Source: Chloroflexota bacterium (GTDB taxonomy: Bacteria; Chloroflexota; Anaerolineae; UBA2200). Taken from it: 64,000 nucleotides of DNA. The translations under genes were made by a program, and so were the position numbers. Below, piece after piece: positions 24,472-33,828 of this stretch. How positions within the stretch are numbered: the first letter of the stretch is position 1; the number at the start of each line of letters is the position of its first letter. A model generated the notes under the pieces. The model saw only the letters and a program-made list of their open reading frames with translations, made no database searches and was not told the origin of the DNA. Where the stretch lies: positions 124,001-188,000 of the forward strand of contig JACIWW010000002.1 of assembly GCA_014360905.1 (NCBI GenBank), written 5' to 3'.

Positions 24472-24588
24472 GTTGAATACCAATATAGCAGTTCGGATTT
24501 TTGTCAAATTTGCAATGTACGCTAAAGAGAATGACCAACCCAGGTTGGGTCTCCATGACACATCATCCTCAAACAATCTTCGCTATGG

Positions 24589-25557
24589 TCAGTGTACCGA
24601 ATCCAAGAAAGCGGCCACTGCCTGCAGGAATTCTTCTGCGCATTCCTCCTGGACTAAATGGCCGCAATTAGGAATAACTACTAATTCAGCTTCAGGCAAC
24701 TCAGCCGCAAGACGCACACTCTGCATAGAGGGCACCCAGCGGTCATCGTCGCCAGTGATGACCAATACCGGCTGATCAATATGCTCCAATTGTTTATCTA
24801 GTTCCAAGGGATGGCTAGCCAGGACAAACTCCCAGAAAGCGCGCTCCCAGTTATCAGCGTGCAGCGGTTTTTTGTAACCAGCAAGCACTTCTGGAGTGAT
24901 TTTGTTCGGGTCATGCCAGGCACTGGGCAATGCTCCCTCCAGGCGGGAAGTGAGTAGACGCACTAGCAAAGGGCCAAGGCGTTGCAACTGTGGCAGGTGC
25001 AAGAACGGACGAACCCATGAGGGTGCACCACCCCCTTCGTATATTGCGGGGCTGACCAATATCAATGCCTGTACCCGTTCAGGGAAAAGGAGAGTAGTTA
25101 GTACAGCGATCGTACCCCCCGCTGAGTGTCCCACCAGAATCGCCCTTTCGATGCCCATCTGGTTCAACAGGCCTACCGTAAGACGAGCCTGTGCTTCGAC
25201 CGTGTAGGGATTCTCGTTTTCCCACTCGCTGGGCAGGGGACGCTCAGTCAATCCGAAGGCAGGACGGTCAAAGGCAATGACCATGCCAAACTGGGACAAA
25301 GACGGCATGACCTCGCGCCAAGACCAGGCGCTAGCCCCAAAGCCATGCAACAACACCAGCACGGGTTCGCCCTGCCCCATGGATTTGTAGTGCACCTCCA
25401 AATTGTTGACCGTGATAAAACGACTATCCGTGTCAGCCAATTGCCTAGGGGGTACAGTGTTTTCAAGCGGGGGCACGGGAATGAAAAAGGGCCCAACGCA
25501 CAACACAAGCAACAAAATGGCAAGAATGGGCAGAACCACGCGTTGTAAACGTTTCAT
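24589..25557 (-). CDS. Membrane-anchored alpha/beta hydrolase
   Basis: A 322-residue hydrolase with one N-terminal membrane span (about 8-26). The oxyanion segment is LLHGFGASAW and the nucleophile elbow is LVGHSAGG (Ser). The late Asp (ITGDDDRWVP) and His (IPNCGHLVQEE) complete the triad. Typical of esterases and C-C bond hydrolases; substrate unknown. It lies upstream of the gntR gene on the same strand with a 144-base gap, so it is probably a separate transcript. Confidence 0.85.
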   Translation of the reverse strand: MKRLQRVVLPILAILLLVLCVGPFFIPVPPLENTVPPRQLADTDSRFITVNNLEVHYKSMGQGEPVLVLLHGFGASAWSWREVMPSLSQFGMVIAFDRPAFGLTERPLPSEWENENPYTVEAQARLTVGLLNQMGIERAILVGHSAGGTIAVLTTLLFPERVQALILVSPAIYEGGGAPSWVRPFLHLPQLQRLGPLLVRLLTSRLEGALPSAWHDPNKITPEVLAGYKKPLHADNWERAFWEFVLASHPLELDKQLEHIDQPVLVITGDDDRWVPSMQSVRLAAELPEAELVVIPNCGHLVQEECAEEFLQAVAAFLDSVH

Positions 25558-25732
25558 TACAAGTGCTCCATAGCTGTGGAGTAATAGTACAATAAATTAT
25601 AACATCGGGTTGCTTTCTGGTACAAGATGCCCTCTTCTCAATGCCTCGGCACGGGAGCAGGCCTCAAGCTGTGCACCACTGAACATGGGTGAAGGGGCTG
25701 AGCACTCAAAATTTACAAACTAGAACCTTGCA

Positions 25733-25761
25733 TTGACATTCCGCGCAAATGGGGGCATAAT
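25733..25761 (+). promoter_or_regulatory. Promoter of the TPR gene
   Basis: TTGACA (25733-25738), 17-base spacer, CATAAT (25756-25761), located 52 bases before the GTG start at 25813. Confidence 0.6.
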
Positions 25762-25812
25762 AGGAGTATCAAGTGCTTTATTGAGAGCTCTCGAACAGCG
25801 AAAGGAGGAGCT

Positions 25813-27264
25813 GTGGCCCGAGTTACCTTACAAGAGTATTGCGATGAGGCCCGCGATTTGATCAGTGCGCACGCTTATGATGACGCTATTGCCATCTGCC
25901 AGCACATCTTGAAACGGTACCCCAAACACATTAGGGCTTATCAAATCCTAGGCGAAGCTTGCCTGGACAAAGGCGAGATTGACGAGGCTATTGACATCTT
26001 CAAACGACTTTTGGACCATGCCGATCCAGAGAATTTTGTCGCTTATGCTGGCCTTGGCGTCGCGCTCGAGGAAAAGGGGCAGATCCCTGAGGCAATTTGG
26101 TACATGGAGAGGGCTTTCGAACTGGCGCCAAACAACGAAGAAATTCGCGGAGCGCTGCGCAGATTGTATGCCAAGCGGGACGGCAGGGAGCCCGAACGGA
26201 TCAAGTACAATAAAGCGGCATTTGCTCGCGTGTACACCAAAGGGGGACAATACCGCCAGGCTATTCGAGAGTTTCGCGATTTGCTTGAAAGCGAAGCCGG
26301 TCGTGACCGCTTGGATCTGAAGCTCTCTTTTGCCGAAACCCTCTGGCGCGATGGACGTCACGAGGAAGCAGCCGCAGTAGCACGTGAGATTTTGCAGATA
26401 TGCCCTGACTGCCTCAAGGCCATTCTGCTTTTGGGAGCGATACTGCTCGAAAAGGGCCGTCAGGATGAGGGCTGGGCTATCTTAGCCAATGCACGCCATT
26501 TGGACCCTGAAAACAAATTAGCCCAAACCCTTTTTGGCGACCAATCTCCCTTGCCACCCCAGAGTATCAGGATACCCCGCCTCGAAAAGAAGGCAGAGCC
26601 CGAAGTAACACCTGCTGCAATTCCTGAGGTCTTGGCACCGGCTGGCGCAGCTATAACAGAAGTAGCAGCAACAACAGAAGAGATGCCAATTGAAATCATC
26701 CCCGCTGGCCTTGAACCAGTCGTGCCATCAACGGAGGAACAGGTCAGCCCAATCCCGGAAGCAGCCTTGGAAAAGGAAACAGGGGTTGCCGAACTTGAGC
26801 CTACAACGCCTGCCGTTGAAGAAGCGCACCTTGAAGAAAAAGCACAAGCCATGGTAGCTCCGGCTGAATCAGAAGCCCTGACGCCCCTAGAGGTAGCCTC
26901 TGAGGAGACAACCCTAGCATCTGCTGCAGGGATGACGCCTAGCGCAACGGCGGTGATAGAACGTTACAAGCTGCATCTGGAGGAAAGTCCCAAGGATGAC
27001 GAAACGCGCCTGGCTTTGGCTCGCGCCTATCTTGACCTGGGTCAGGTGAAGCTAGCGCTGGAACAATACAACCTGCTGCTTCAGGGCAAGTCCAAGATCT
27101 TGCCAGAACTCATCCGTGACGTGGAAACCATCGTGGCATCTAGGCCAGATAATCTAGAAGCCCATGAATTGCTCGCGGATCTCTACGTAAAAGATGGCCA
27201 GTTGCAGAAAGCACTGGACAGATACCGATGGATCTTGCGCAGGCTGGAGGAGAAAACCACATAA
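25813..27264 (+). CDS. Tetratricopeptide-repeat protein
   Basis: A 483-residue protein. Residues 1-235 hold several TPR units (for example AYQILGEACLDKGEIDEAIDIFKRLL and AYAGLGVALEEKGQIPEAIWYMERAF). A long acidic Ala/Pro/Glu-rich linker (about 255-380) follows, then another TPR block (about 385-480, ARAYLDLGQVKLALEQYNLL, LADLYVKDGQLQKALDRYRWIL). TPR surfaces bind partner proteins; the flexible linker suggests a scaffold. No signal peptide or enzyme domain is present. The start is GTG with AAAGGAGGAG immediately upstream. It is followed 41 bases later by ndk. Confidence 0.85.
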   Translation: MARVTLQEYCDEARDLISAHAYDDAIAICQHILKRYPKHIRAYQILGEACLDKGEIDEAIDIFKRLLDHADPENFVAYAGLGVALEEKGQIPEAIWYMERAFELAPNNEEIRGALRRLYAKRDGREPERIKYNKAAFARVYTKGGQYRQAIREFRDLLESEAGRDRLDLKLSFAETLWRDGRHEEAAAVAREILQICPDCLKAILLLGAILLEKGRQDEGWAILANARHLDPENKLAQTLFGDQSPLPPQSIRIPRLEKKAEPEVTPAAIPEVLAPAGAAITEVAATTEEMPIEIIPAGLEPVVPSTEEQVSPIPEAALEKETGVAELEPTTPAVEEAHLEEKAQAMVAPAESEALTPLEVASEETTLASAAGMTPSATAVIERYKLHLEESPKDDETRLALARAYLDLGQVKLALEQYNLLLQGKSKILPELIRDVETIVASRPDNLEAHELLADLYVKDGQLQKALDRYRWILRRLEEKTT

Positions 27265-27305
27265 CTGCAACAAGCCTACTATTTCATTGAGGAGACATCC
27301 AAGAT

Positions 27306-27755
27306 ATGGAAAGAACTCTGGTTATCATCAAGCCGGATGGAGTACAGCGTGGCCTGATTGGCGAGATTATCACGCGGCTAGAGCGCCGAGGTCTGAAGAT
27401 CGTGGCCATGAAAATGATTCAGATGAGTAAGGAACTGGCAGCAAAGCATTACTCCATACATAAGGGCAAACCCTTCTATGAGGGATTAGTCGAATATATC
27501 ACTTCCAGCCCAGTGGTCGTCATGGTAGTGGAGGGCAACCGAGCCATTGAACTGGTGCGAAACACCATGGGCGCAACGAACCCAGCCAATGCGACGCCCG
27601 GGACCATCCGCGCTGATTTTGCCGTAGAAATCGGTCGAAACCTGGTGCACGGCTCAGATGGTCCCGAGACGGCTGCTTTTGAACTGGGATTGTTTTTCCG
27701 CGATGAGGAAATCCTATCCTGGAATCGGGACACGGATCGCTGGATATTCGAGTAA
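27306..27755 (+). CDS. ndk: Nucleoside diphosphate kinase
   Basis: A 149-residue enzyme that exchanges the terminal phosphate between nucleoside tri- and diphosphates. ERTLVIIKPDGVQRGLIGEI is the family start. The phosphorylated histidine H115 is in GRNLVHGSDGPETA, and RNTMGATNPANATPGTIR forms the nucleotide site. Length is standard for bacterial Ndk. Confidence 0.96.
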   Translation: MERTLVIIKPDGVQRGLIGEIITRLERRGLKIVAMKMIQMSKELAAKHYSIHKGKPFYEGLVEYITSSPVVVMVVEGNRAIELVRNTMGATNPANATPGTIRADFAVEIGRNLVHGSDGPETAAFELGLFFRDEEILSWNRDTDRWIFE

Positions 27756-27759
27756 CTGA

Positions 27760-27799
27760 AAGCGCAAGAAGATGTACAGCTTATCACCCTCTTGCGCTT
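27760..27799. terminator. Bidirectional terminator between ndk and rsfS
   Basis: Inverted repeat AAGCGCAAGA (27760-27769) / TCTTGCGCTT (27790-27799), 10 bp perfect with a 20-base loop, located between the convergent ndk and rsfS genes. Confidence 0.5.
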
Positions 27800-27811
27800 C
27801 CTCGCAGGCCA

Positions 27812-28156
27812 TTAGAGGATTCTAAGCACAGGCCTGGCATCCTTCCACAATTGCTCCAAGTTATAATAACGTCTCGTCAGCGGCAAAAAGATGTGAACAA
27901 TAACTGAACCGTAATCCATTAGGAGCCAACCGGATGTCGCCGTGCCCTCCGAACCGAGTAAACGCACACCCATTTCGTCCAGTTTTGTTAGGATATCTTC
28001 ATAGATAGCCTGAATCTGTCGCTCACTCGTACCGCTGCAGATGACGAAGTAATCGGCAAACGTCGATACTGGGCGGATATCCAGTAGAAGGACATCCTCT
28101 CCCAGTTTGCTTACGGCGAAATCCACTATAGCTCTGCCCAGTTTCTCTGGATCCAG
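27812..28156 (-). CDS. rsfS: Ribosomal silencing factor RsfS, probable CTG start
   Basis: A 114-residue protein of the RsfS/Iojap family, which binds L14 and blocks subunit joining in starved cells. Core motifs: VLLLDIRPVSTFADYFVICSG, SERQIQAIYEDI, GWLLMDYGSVIVHIF and YYNLEQLW. The family normally begins with about ten residues before the VLLLD strand; these are encoded here (LDPEKLGRAIVDFA) and only a CTG at 28156 can open them, with AGGAGG six bases upstream. The nearby ATG is in another frame and stops soon. GTG 28126 is an alternative that would cut the first helix. Confidence 0.88.
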   Translation of the reverse strand: MDPEKLGRAIVDFAVSKLGEDVLLLDIRPVSTFADYFVICSGTSERQIQAIYEDILTKLDEMGVRLLGSEGTATSGWLLMDYGSVIVHIFLPLTRRYYNLEQLWKDARPVLRIL

Positions 28157-28252
28157 ACCATTCCTCCTTTCTTTTGCTTAGGTATCAAGCCATGCAGTTG
28201 GATTACTATTCATATTATAAACTTATCCACCGAAAGGACAAAGGCACTACCC

Positions 28253-28708
28253 TCACACTTCTAATTTCTCCAGTTGTTCGCGCATCTTTTGCCAATGCGT
28301 CCCGCGCCAATAGAAGCGATTGCATTCAGGGCACAAGCGGAAACTCTCCTGGGTTTGAAAAACGAAGGGAGGTACCTGCCCCCAGGCTTCGTGCTTGGGG
28401 ACTTCTTCGAGCACTGTATTACACACCGGGCATCGGGAAAATGGTTGATCGAAGCGCAAACCAAATGCCTGCCGCACTTGTGCAAGTTGTTCCTGCAATA
28501 CCTCGCTCTCAATAAACAGGGAACGAAGGCCTTTGCGCCGGAGCAGACCAGTATCCCGTGTCAGCAGCACACGTCCTTCCAAGCGAGCCAGCCTTACTGC
28601 CTCGAGATCGTCGAGCTCGGGGGAGTACAATGTGTCGTATCCCAATATACGCAACCATTTGGCAAGTGTGCCCAGCATGCTATTGGCCAAAAAACGTATC
28701 TCGCTCAC
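28253..28708 (-). CDS. Mut7-C RNase domain protein
   Basis: A 151-residue protein matching the Mut7-C (PIN-like) domain: RFLANSMLGTLAKWLRILGYDT, then RVLLTRDTGLLRR, then a C-terminal zinc ribbon CPVC ... CPECNRFYWRGTHW. The Asp residues in LDDLEAV and TRDTGL are the presumed metal ligands. It is predicted to be a ribonuclease of unknown target. The start is GTG 28708. Confidence 0.85.
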   Translation of the reverse strand: MSEIRFLANSMLGTLAKWLRILGYDTLYSPELDDLEAVRLARLEGRVLLTRDTGLLRRKGLRSLFIESEVLQEQLAQVRQAFGLRFDQPFSRCPVCNTVLEEVPKHEAWGQVPPFVFQTQESFRLCPECNRFYWRGTHWQKMREQLEKLEV

Positions 28709-28901
28709 AGCAGCACAGCTCCATTTTGGCCTTGTTCACTCACATAATACATCAAACCAGCGATGTAGCCAAAGAAGCCAAAGTCCGATGTGGCGATTTC
28801 AGTATGAATCCTAGGACAGCAAGAACGACCGCGTGGCTTTTGACAAACAAGTCCTAATCGTGTACAGTAACGTCAATTACAGGAGCGTTTTCGGTGAAGG
28901 C

Positions 28902-29906
28902 ATGAATGAGATCAGGCAACAGCTCCTTCGTCTTATACCTCGGCTGGCCGGTCACAGTATCCTGGTTATCGGTGACCTGTTCCTCGATGAGTATGTACTG
29001 GGTCACGCCACCCGCCTTTCGCGGGAAGCACCGATTCCTGTCCTGGAATTCATGCGCCGCTTCTACGTCCCTGGAGGAGCAGCCAACCCCGCCCACAATG
29101 TGTGCGCTTTGGGTGGACAGGCTACGGTAATAGGTCTGATTGGAGACGATCCTGCCGGGGTACAATTACTGGCGGAACTACGCCAGGTGGGCATTGATCC
29201 ATCTGGTGTAGTAGTGGATAATTCTCGCCCAACCACCACCAAAACACGCATCCTGGCCGAGGGTTCCTTGCGCTTTCCACAACAAGTGGCGCGTATAGAC
29301 CATGTGGACCGCCGCGAAGTGAGCAAAGAGATAGAAGCAAAGCTAATCGCTCAGGTCCAAAAGCTTACGCCTCATATGGAAGCAGTGCTTGTGTCAGACT
29401 ACCAGACCGGTGTGGCCAGCCCAGCCGTAATTGAGGCTGTACAACGCAGTGCACGCGCTCAGGGCAAACTGTGCACAGTTGATGCTCAAGGAGCCTTCCA
29501 CAAATATACAGGTTTTCGCCTAATCAAGGGCAACCGACAAGAAGTAGAAACTGCATTGGATTGCCATCTGCAGAACAACGAAGACTATCATCTGGCTGGC
29601 AAAGAATTGCTACGCCAATTAGATGTGGATGCCGTCATTATCACTCGCGGCGCAGAAGGCTTGTCGCTTATCGCGCGTAACGAGGGATGCTGCCATCTGC
29701 CTGCTGTGAACCGTAGCGAGGTTTTCGATGTAACAGGTGCAGGCGATACCGTTATTGCTGTGGCTACCTTGGCTCTACTGGCAGGAGGAAATTTTTCTGA
29801 TGCAGCTCGCTTGGCCAACTATGCCGCAGGCTTGGTTGTACGCAAGTTGGGCAATGCAGTGCCAAGTGTAGATGAACTGGTCTGGGCAGTTGAGAACTGG
29901 GGATGA
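28902..29906 (+). CDS. PfkB-family sugar kinase, heptose kinase-like (RfaE domain I)
   Basis: A 334-residue ribokinase-fold enzyme. ILVIGDLFLDEYVLG and the GGAANPAHNVCALGG segment bind the sugar; DVTGAGDTVIAVATLALL contains the anion hole and catalytic Asp. The order of motifs is closest to the kinase half of HldE (D-glycero-beta-D-manno-heptose-7-phosphate kinase); the nucleotidyltransferase half is missing. No other heptose genes are in the window, so a different sugar is possible. The frame is open upstream to 28833, but ATG 28902 fits the family start. Confidence 0.85.
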   Translation: MNEIRQQLLRLIPRLAGHSILVIGDLFLDEYVLGHATRLSREAPIPVLEFMRRFYVPGGAANPAHNVCALGGQATVIGLIGDDPAGVQLLAELRQVGIDPSGVVVDNSRPTTTKTRILAEGSLRFPQQVARIDHVDRREVSKEIEAKLIAQVQKLTPHMEAVLVSDYQTGVASPAVIEAVQRSARAQGKLCTVDAQGAFHKYTGFRLIKGNRQEVETALDCHLQNNEDYHLAGKELLRQLDVDAVIITRGAEGLSLIARNEGCCHLPAVNRSEVFDVTGAGDTVIAVATLALLAGGNFSDAARLANYAAGLVVRKLGNAVPSVDELVWAVENWG

Positions 29907-29918
29907 GGAGCAAAAATT

Positions 29919-30227
29919 ATGCGCGACCTTCGAGTAAGCAAAGCAATTGTGGCTGGTATTGCTGGCGCGGTGCTCGGCGGGATCGCACAAACGCTGATTA
30001 ATTCCCTCGCTGGGGCAGCGCTGATTGCTGATGGCATGATGTGGGGTGCAGTATTGGCCATACTGATCGTCTCGTTGTCCAATTTCACGCGCATGGGCTA
30101 CTTAGCCATGAAAAGCGACAAGCCCGCCGTCAATTTCGTGATTGGCGTGGGTTTGTTCTGCCTCATCTCCGTGGTGGCTATCACCCTCTTCTTCGTCATT
30201 TTCTGGGTGCTTAGCCGCCTTCTGTGA
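29919..30227 (+). CDS. Small membrane protein of unknown function
   Basis: A 102-residue protein with three hydrophobic segments (about 9-28, 34-53 and 72-100) and no recognisable motif. A GAGGAG ribosome site precedes ATG 29919, 12 bases after the kinase gene, so it is probably co-transcribed with it. A local hypothetical. Confidence 0.6.
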   Translation: MRDLRVSKAIVAGIAGAVLGGIAQTLINSLAGAALIADGMMWGAVLAILIVSLSNFTRMGYLAMKSDKPAVNFVIGVGLFCLISVVAITLFFVIFWVLSRLL

Positions 30228-30275
30228 TCGAATTCTTGGCACTTCATATCACCACCATATCCTATGTCATGCCCT

Positions 30276-30303
30276 TTGGTTGGTATGCATTCTCGGCTAT
30301 AAT
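30276..30303 (+). promoter_or_regulatory. Probable promoter of the DUF6391-like gene
   Basis: Perfect TATAAT at 30298-30303 with TTGGTT 16 bases upstream (30276-30281), 70 bases before GTG 30373. Confidence 0.4.
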
Positions 30304-30372
30304 AAGTTTGTAACCTATCTACGCAATACTGTTTGTAACTTGTGCATGATCAAATCTGAAAGGAATCGCCCC

Positions 30373-30873
30373 GTGAACCCTTTGGAATTGCCGCCAATGG
30401 ATGCCATTCGGCGCAATCATGCTCTGGAACATGCTACCATCAATGTCCTGACCGAAAGGCACCCTGCGCTCCGCCTTTTAGGACGAAGCGACTGGGAGGG
30501 CTTTACCCTGTACGGCTCTGTCACTACAGACGCAGTGATCAAAGCGCTCTCTGACGCCTGGCAGCGTTTGAGTGCTGGTGAAAAGCAGCTAGCCATCCAC
30601 CCACGTTGTGGAACGAACCTGACCACAGGACTTGTGCTGAGCAGCCTCGTTTCCTACATTACTTTGGGCAATAGAAAGAGGTCCCCTCTGAGGAAATTCC
30701 TACAGCTGCTTATAGGGCTGGCAGTAGTGCTGACCCTAGTACAGCCCCTTGGAGTTAAGCTCCAAGAACTCATCACGACCTCACCGGATGTGAGCAGATT
30801 GCGCATTGTGGATATTCGCTGTCAGAAGCAAGGCAACGTGGTAGTGCATCGCATCAAGACGGTGCAGGAGTAA
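30373..30873 (+). CDS. DUF6391-like protein with C-terminal membrane segment
   Basis: A 166-residue protein. The conserved-looking N-terminus is MDAIRRNHALEHATINVL, followed by HPRCGTNLTTGL and a hydrophobic segment (about 110-128, FLQLLIGLAVVLTLVQP). I associate the HALEHATI pattern with DUF6391-type proteins of unknown function. The start is GTG with AAAGGA upstream; ATG 30346 has no ribosome site. The holA gene follows after two bases. Confidence 0.6.
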   Translation: MNPLELPPMDAIRRNHALEHATINVLTERHPALRLLGRSDWEGFTLYGSVTTDAVIKALSDAWQRLSAGEKQLAIHPRCGTNLTTGLVLSSLVSYITLGNRKRSPLRKFLQLLIGLAVVLTLVQPLGVKLQELITTSPDVSRLRIVDIRCQKQGNVVVHRIKTVQE

Positions 30874-30875
30874 AC

Positions 30876-31892
30876 GTGCTTTACCTCTTTCACGGCGAAG
30901 ACGAGTTCACGCGCTCTGAGGCACTGGCGAAAGCAAAGAAGAGTCTGGGCGATCCTATTGTGGCCGGCCTCAATACAACCGTGTTTGATGGGCGCAAGAT
31001 CAACCTGGTGACACTCATCCAGGCTTGCGATGCGTTGCCCTTCATGTCTGAGCGGCGTCTGGTGATTGTGGAAGAGTTCTGGTCTAAGTTTGAACCGCCT
31101 AAGGAGGGCAAGTTAAGGGATAAGCAACCAAAGATTTCTGAGGCCGATGAGGCCTTCTTTGAAGGGTTGAAACAGTACTTGCCACGATTGCCAGAGACCA
31201 CTTACCTTGCTTTTGTCGAGAGCCGCTCCCTCAGCCCAACAAATCCTGTTTTCCGCACTCTACCCTTGGACAAGAAATGGGTGTATGTAAAGGAATTTAC
31301 CCCTCCGGCGGAACGCGATTTGGGACGTTGGATCGAGCAGCGCATGAAAGCAAAAGGCGGGAAAATCACCCCTCAGGCTGCCCACGCACTGGCTTGTCTT
31401 GTCGGCAGCGAGCTGCGAGTGTTGGACCAGGAGTTGGAGAAGCTGCTGGCTTACGCCAACTTTCAGCGGACTGTGACGCTCAACGATGTGCACGAACTGG
31501 TCAACGAGGCAAGAACGTACAACGTGTTTGCCCTCGTTAATGCGATTGGGTTGCGTCAGAGGGAGAACGCAGTCCGCTACTTACATAAACTGCTCGAAAG
31601 CGGAGCAGCACCAGCGTACCTGCTCACCATGATCGAGCGTCAATTCCGTATCTTGTTGCAAGTGACGGAACTGCAATCCCAAGGTGTCAAGCGAGCCCAA
31701 ATTCAGAAGACCTTGGAAATTAGGCACGCTTTCATTGTTGACAAGGCATCGGAGCAAGCAGAGAAGTTTTCTATAGAACGGTTGGAATCCATCTATCGTC
31801 GGTTGGCCGAGGTCGAGCAGGCCATTAAAACTGGTCAGATGGATGAGTTGTTGGCTCTCGACTTGCTAGTAGTGGAACTTTGTGCAGGATGA
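30876..31892 (+). CDS. holA: DNA polymerase III delta subunit
   Basis: A 338-residue clamp-loader subunit. The start LYLFHGEDEFTRSEALAKAK is typical, then PFMSERRLVIVEEF, GRWIEQRMKAKGGKITPQAAHAL and the C-terminal helical part LLTMIERQFRILLQVTEL. It opens the beta clamp for loading onto DNA together with the gamma and delta-prime subunits. GTG start with CAGGAG before it. Convergent with tyrS. Confidence 0.92.
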   Translation: MLYLFHGEDEFTRSEALAKAKKSLGDPIVAGLNTTVFDGRKINLVTLIQACDALPFMSERRLVIVEEFWSKFEPPKEGKLRDKQPKISEADEAFFEGLKQYLPRLPETTYLAFVESRSLSPTNPVFRTLPLDKKWVYVKEFTPPAERDLGRWIEQRMKAKGGKITPQAAHALACLVGSELRVLDQELEKLLAYANFQRTVTLNDVHELVNEARTYNVFALVNAIGLRQRENAVRYLHKLLESGAAPAYLLTMIERQFRILLQVTELQSQGVKRAQIQKTLEIRHAFIVDKASEQAEKFSIERLESIYRRLAEVEQAIKTGQMDELLALDLLVVELCAG

Positions 31893-31905
31893 TTGTTAAG
31901 GCGGG

Positions 31906-33099
31906 CTATTTCCTAGAGCGCACGAGCTGAACAAACTTGCGCTTTCCTACCCGGATGACCATTCCCTCCCGAGGCTGAACAATCAGGCCAATATCCTCCA
32001 CTTTCTCGTCATCAATTCGTACTCCGCCTTGCTCAACCAGTCGCCGAGCTGCACTAGCACTGCTTGCCAGTCCTGCATTTTTCAACAAATCTACGATTGC
32101 TATGGGTGACCAGTCAGGCGGTTCATAAAGCGGAATTTGGCTTGGTAGTTCACGTCGCTGAAAAATTCGGACGAACTCCTCCTCTGCTTTGCGTGCCGCT
32201 TCCGGGCCATGAAATTGCCGCACGATATCATAGGCCAGGCGCATTTTCACATCTCGCGGGTTGACCGTGCCATCGGCAAGTGCACGCCGTATCTCTGCTA
32301 ATTCGCTATCAGGTATCTCACTGGCTAGAGTCAGGTATTCATCGAGCATGTCATCGCTGATAGACATAGCTTTGCCATACATCTGATCGGGCGGATCGGT
32401 CAGGTCTATTGTGTTGCCAAAGCTTTTGCTCATTTTGCGTCCATCAATGCCAGGCAAAAGCGGTACCAGAAAGACATCCTGTGCGGGCAAGCCAAGACTG
32501 GCCTGCAGTTCGCGTCCGGCCAAGATATTGAATTTCTGATCCGTGCCTCCAAATTCGACATCCGCCTGGATGGCCACCGAGTCGTACGCCTGCAATAAGG
32601 GGTACATCAGTTCCATAAGTGTCAGGGCACGGCCCTGCTCCCAGCGCTGGCGGAATGTCTCATGGGCCATCATCTGGGCCAGAGTGAAGCGGCTAGCGAG
32701 GTTAAAGACATCCGCTAAGGTGAACTTGCCGAACCACTCACTTTGCCAGCGAACTTCGGTGCGTGAGCGGTCCACTACAATGAAAAACTGCCGCATGTAG
32801 GTTTCGGCATTACGCCGCACTTCTTCCGCACTGAGCATGGTGCGCGTTTCATCCCGTCCACTGGGGTCGCCAATCTGGGCAGTCCAGTCGCCCACGATCA
32901 GTACAACCTGGTGTCCCAACTCCTGAAACTGTCGCAGCTTGCGCAAAGCGATCGCATGTCCAATGTGCAGGTTCGGCTTGCTGGGGTCTAGTCCCAGTTT
33001 CAAACGCAGCTTGCGTCCCGAGCGCAGCTTCTCTTCCAATTCCTCTCTGACGATGACTTCGGCTACTGTACGATCAAAGATACGCTCAATAGCATCCAT
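31906..33099 (-). CDS. tyrS: Tyrosyl-tRNA synthetase
   Basis: A 397-residue class I synthetase. GLDPSKPNLHIGHAIALRKL carries the HIGH motif, GRKMSKSFGNTIDL the KMSKS motif, and FGGTDQKFNILAGREL belongs to the tyrosine site of the TyrZ-like subtype. The C-terminal S4 RNA-binding domain (about 335-395) ends the protein. It attaches tyrosine to tRNA-Tyr. There is no room for a T-box leader, since the SLOG gene ends only 68 bases upstream on the same strand. Confidence 0.96.
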   Translation of the reverse strand: MDAIERIFDRTVAEVIVREELEEKLRSGRKLRLKLGLDPSKPNLHIGHAIALRKLRQFQELGHQVVLIVGDWTAQIGDPSGRDETRTMLSAEEVRRNAETYMRQFFIVVDRSRTEVRWQSEWFGKFTLADVFNLASRFTLAQMMAHETFRQRWEQGRALTLMELMYPLLQAYDSVAIQADVEFGGTDQKFNILAGRELQASLGLPAQDVFLVPLLPGIDGRKMSKSFGNTIDLTDPPDQMYGKAMSISDDMLDEYLTLASEIPDSELAEIRRALADGTVNPRDVKMRLAYDIVRQFHGPEAARKAEEEFVRIFQRRELPSQIPLYEPPDWSPIAIVDLLKNAGLASSASAARRLVEQGGVRIDDEKVEDIGLIVQPREGMVIRVGKRKFVQLVRSRK

Positions 33100-33167
33100 A
33101 GCTCACCCTTATGATGAAATGATGCAAAATTATACTACACCAATTGGGACGATAAAAAGCAAACCCC

Positions 33168-33725
33168 TTAATGTGAATCCCCTTGGCGCTCCTGCGCTGC
33201 CAGCTTCTCCAGGAATTGGTAGACACCATCCAGATCCTCTACCCAGTGCAGATTCGTTTCTGCTTCCACTTCTGGGGGAATGCCGCTGATGAGCGGCTTG
33301 ATGATCACCACAGAGGTCTGACCCACCCACTTGGTCCAAGCAATCTCGGCGATAGTGCCACAGCTCAAGCCAATACAAACCAGCACATCAGCGAGTTGAG
33401 CAATGCATTCGTGTTGCCCTGTCCAGGTCAGGTCTTCTACCGTCTCGTGACAGAGATGGCGGTGGCGCTCGCAGCAAGCAGTAGCTTCCTGCGCTGAGGT
33501 CCCTCCATGGGGGATGATGCCTATCAGCCTGCGTCCCCCTGCCTCTCGATAGGCCTGAGCTGCCAACAATGCGACACCCCGGTCAGGCACTAACACGACC
33601 TCGTACCCGCGCTGAGCCAAACCCGCTCCTGCTGCCTTGGCTACGCGCTCGCAAACGCTGGGATCTAGGCCAGCGGCTCTAGATGTCACTTGGATATCCG
33701 TGGGGCCAATGATGCCTACGAGCAT
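33168..33725 (-). CDS. SLOG/LOG-like Rossmann-fold protein
   Basis: A 185-residue protein with MLVGIIGPTDI at the start, RLIGIIPHGG in the middle and VCIGLSCGTIAEIAWTKW, a variant of the PGGxGTxxE loop of the SLOG superfamily (LOG, DprA, TIR-like nucleotide sensors). Lysine decarboxylase-type LOG proteins cleave nucleotide phosphoribosyl bonds; the altered loop (SCGT) makes the activity here uncertain. It lies directly upstream of tyrS on the same strand. Confidence 0.7.
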   Translation of the reverse strand: MLVGIIGPTDIQVTSRAAGLDPSVCERVAKAAGAGLAQRGYEVVLVPDRGVALLAAQAYREAGGRRLIGIIPHGGTSAQEATACCERHRHLCHETVEDLTWTGQHECIAQLADVLVCIGLSCGTIAEIAWTKWVGQTSVVIIKPLISGIPPEVEAETNLHWVEDLDGVYQFLEKLAAQERQGDSH

Positions 33726-33828
33726 GCTTCTTCTCGTTTCCTCTTGTATGTAAGTCGCTTTGTCCCGAGAGTGAGAGCATGCGCTATATTATAATCGCTC
33801 TCACTGTTGGCCGTTCAACAGTCTGGAT

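Noticed and set aside
33100-33167. T-box riboswitch before tyrS
   Set aside because: Only 68 bases separate tyrS from the gene upstream on the same strand, too short for a T-box leader.
33803-33822. Hairpin ACTGTTG / CAACAGT after the YVTN gene as terminator
   Set aside because: Seven base pairs, no T run on the minus strand; too weak to call.
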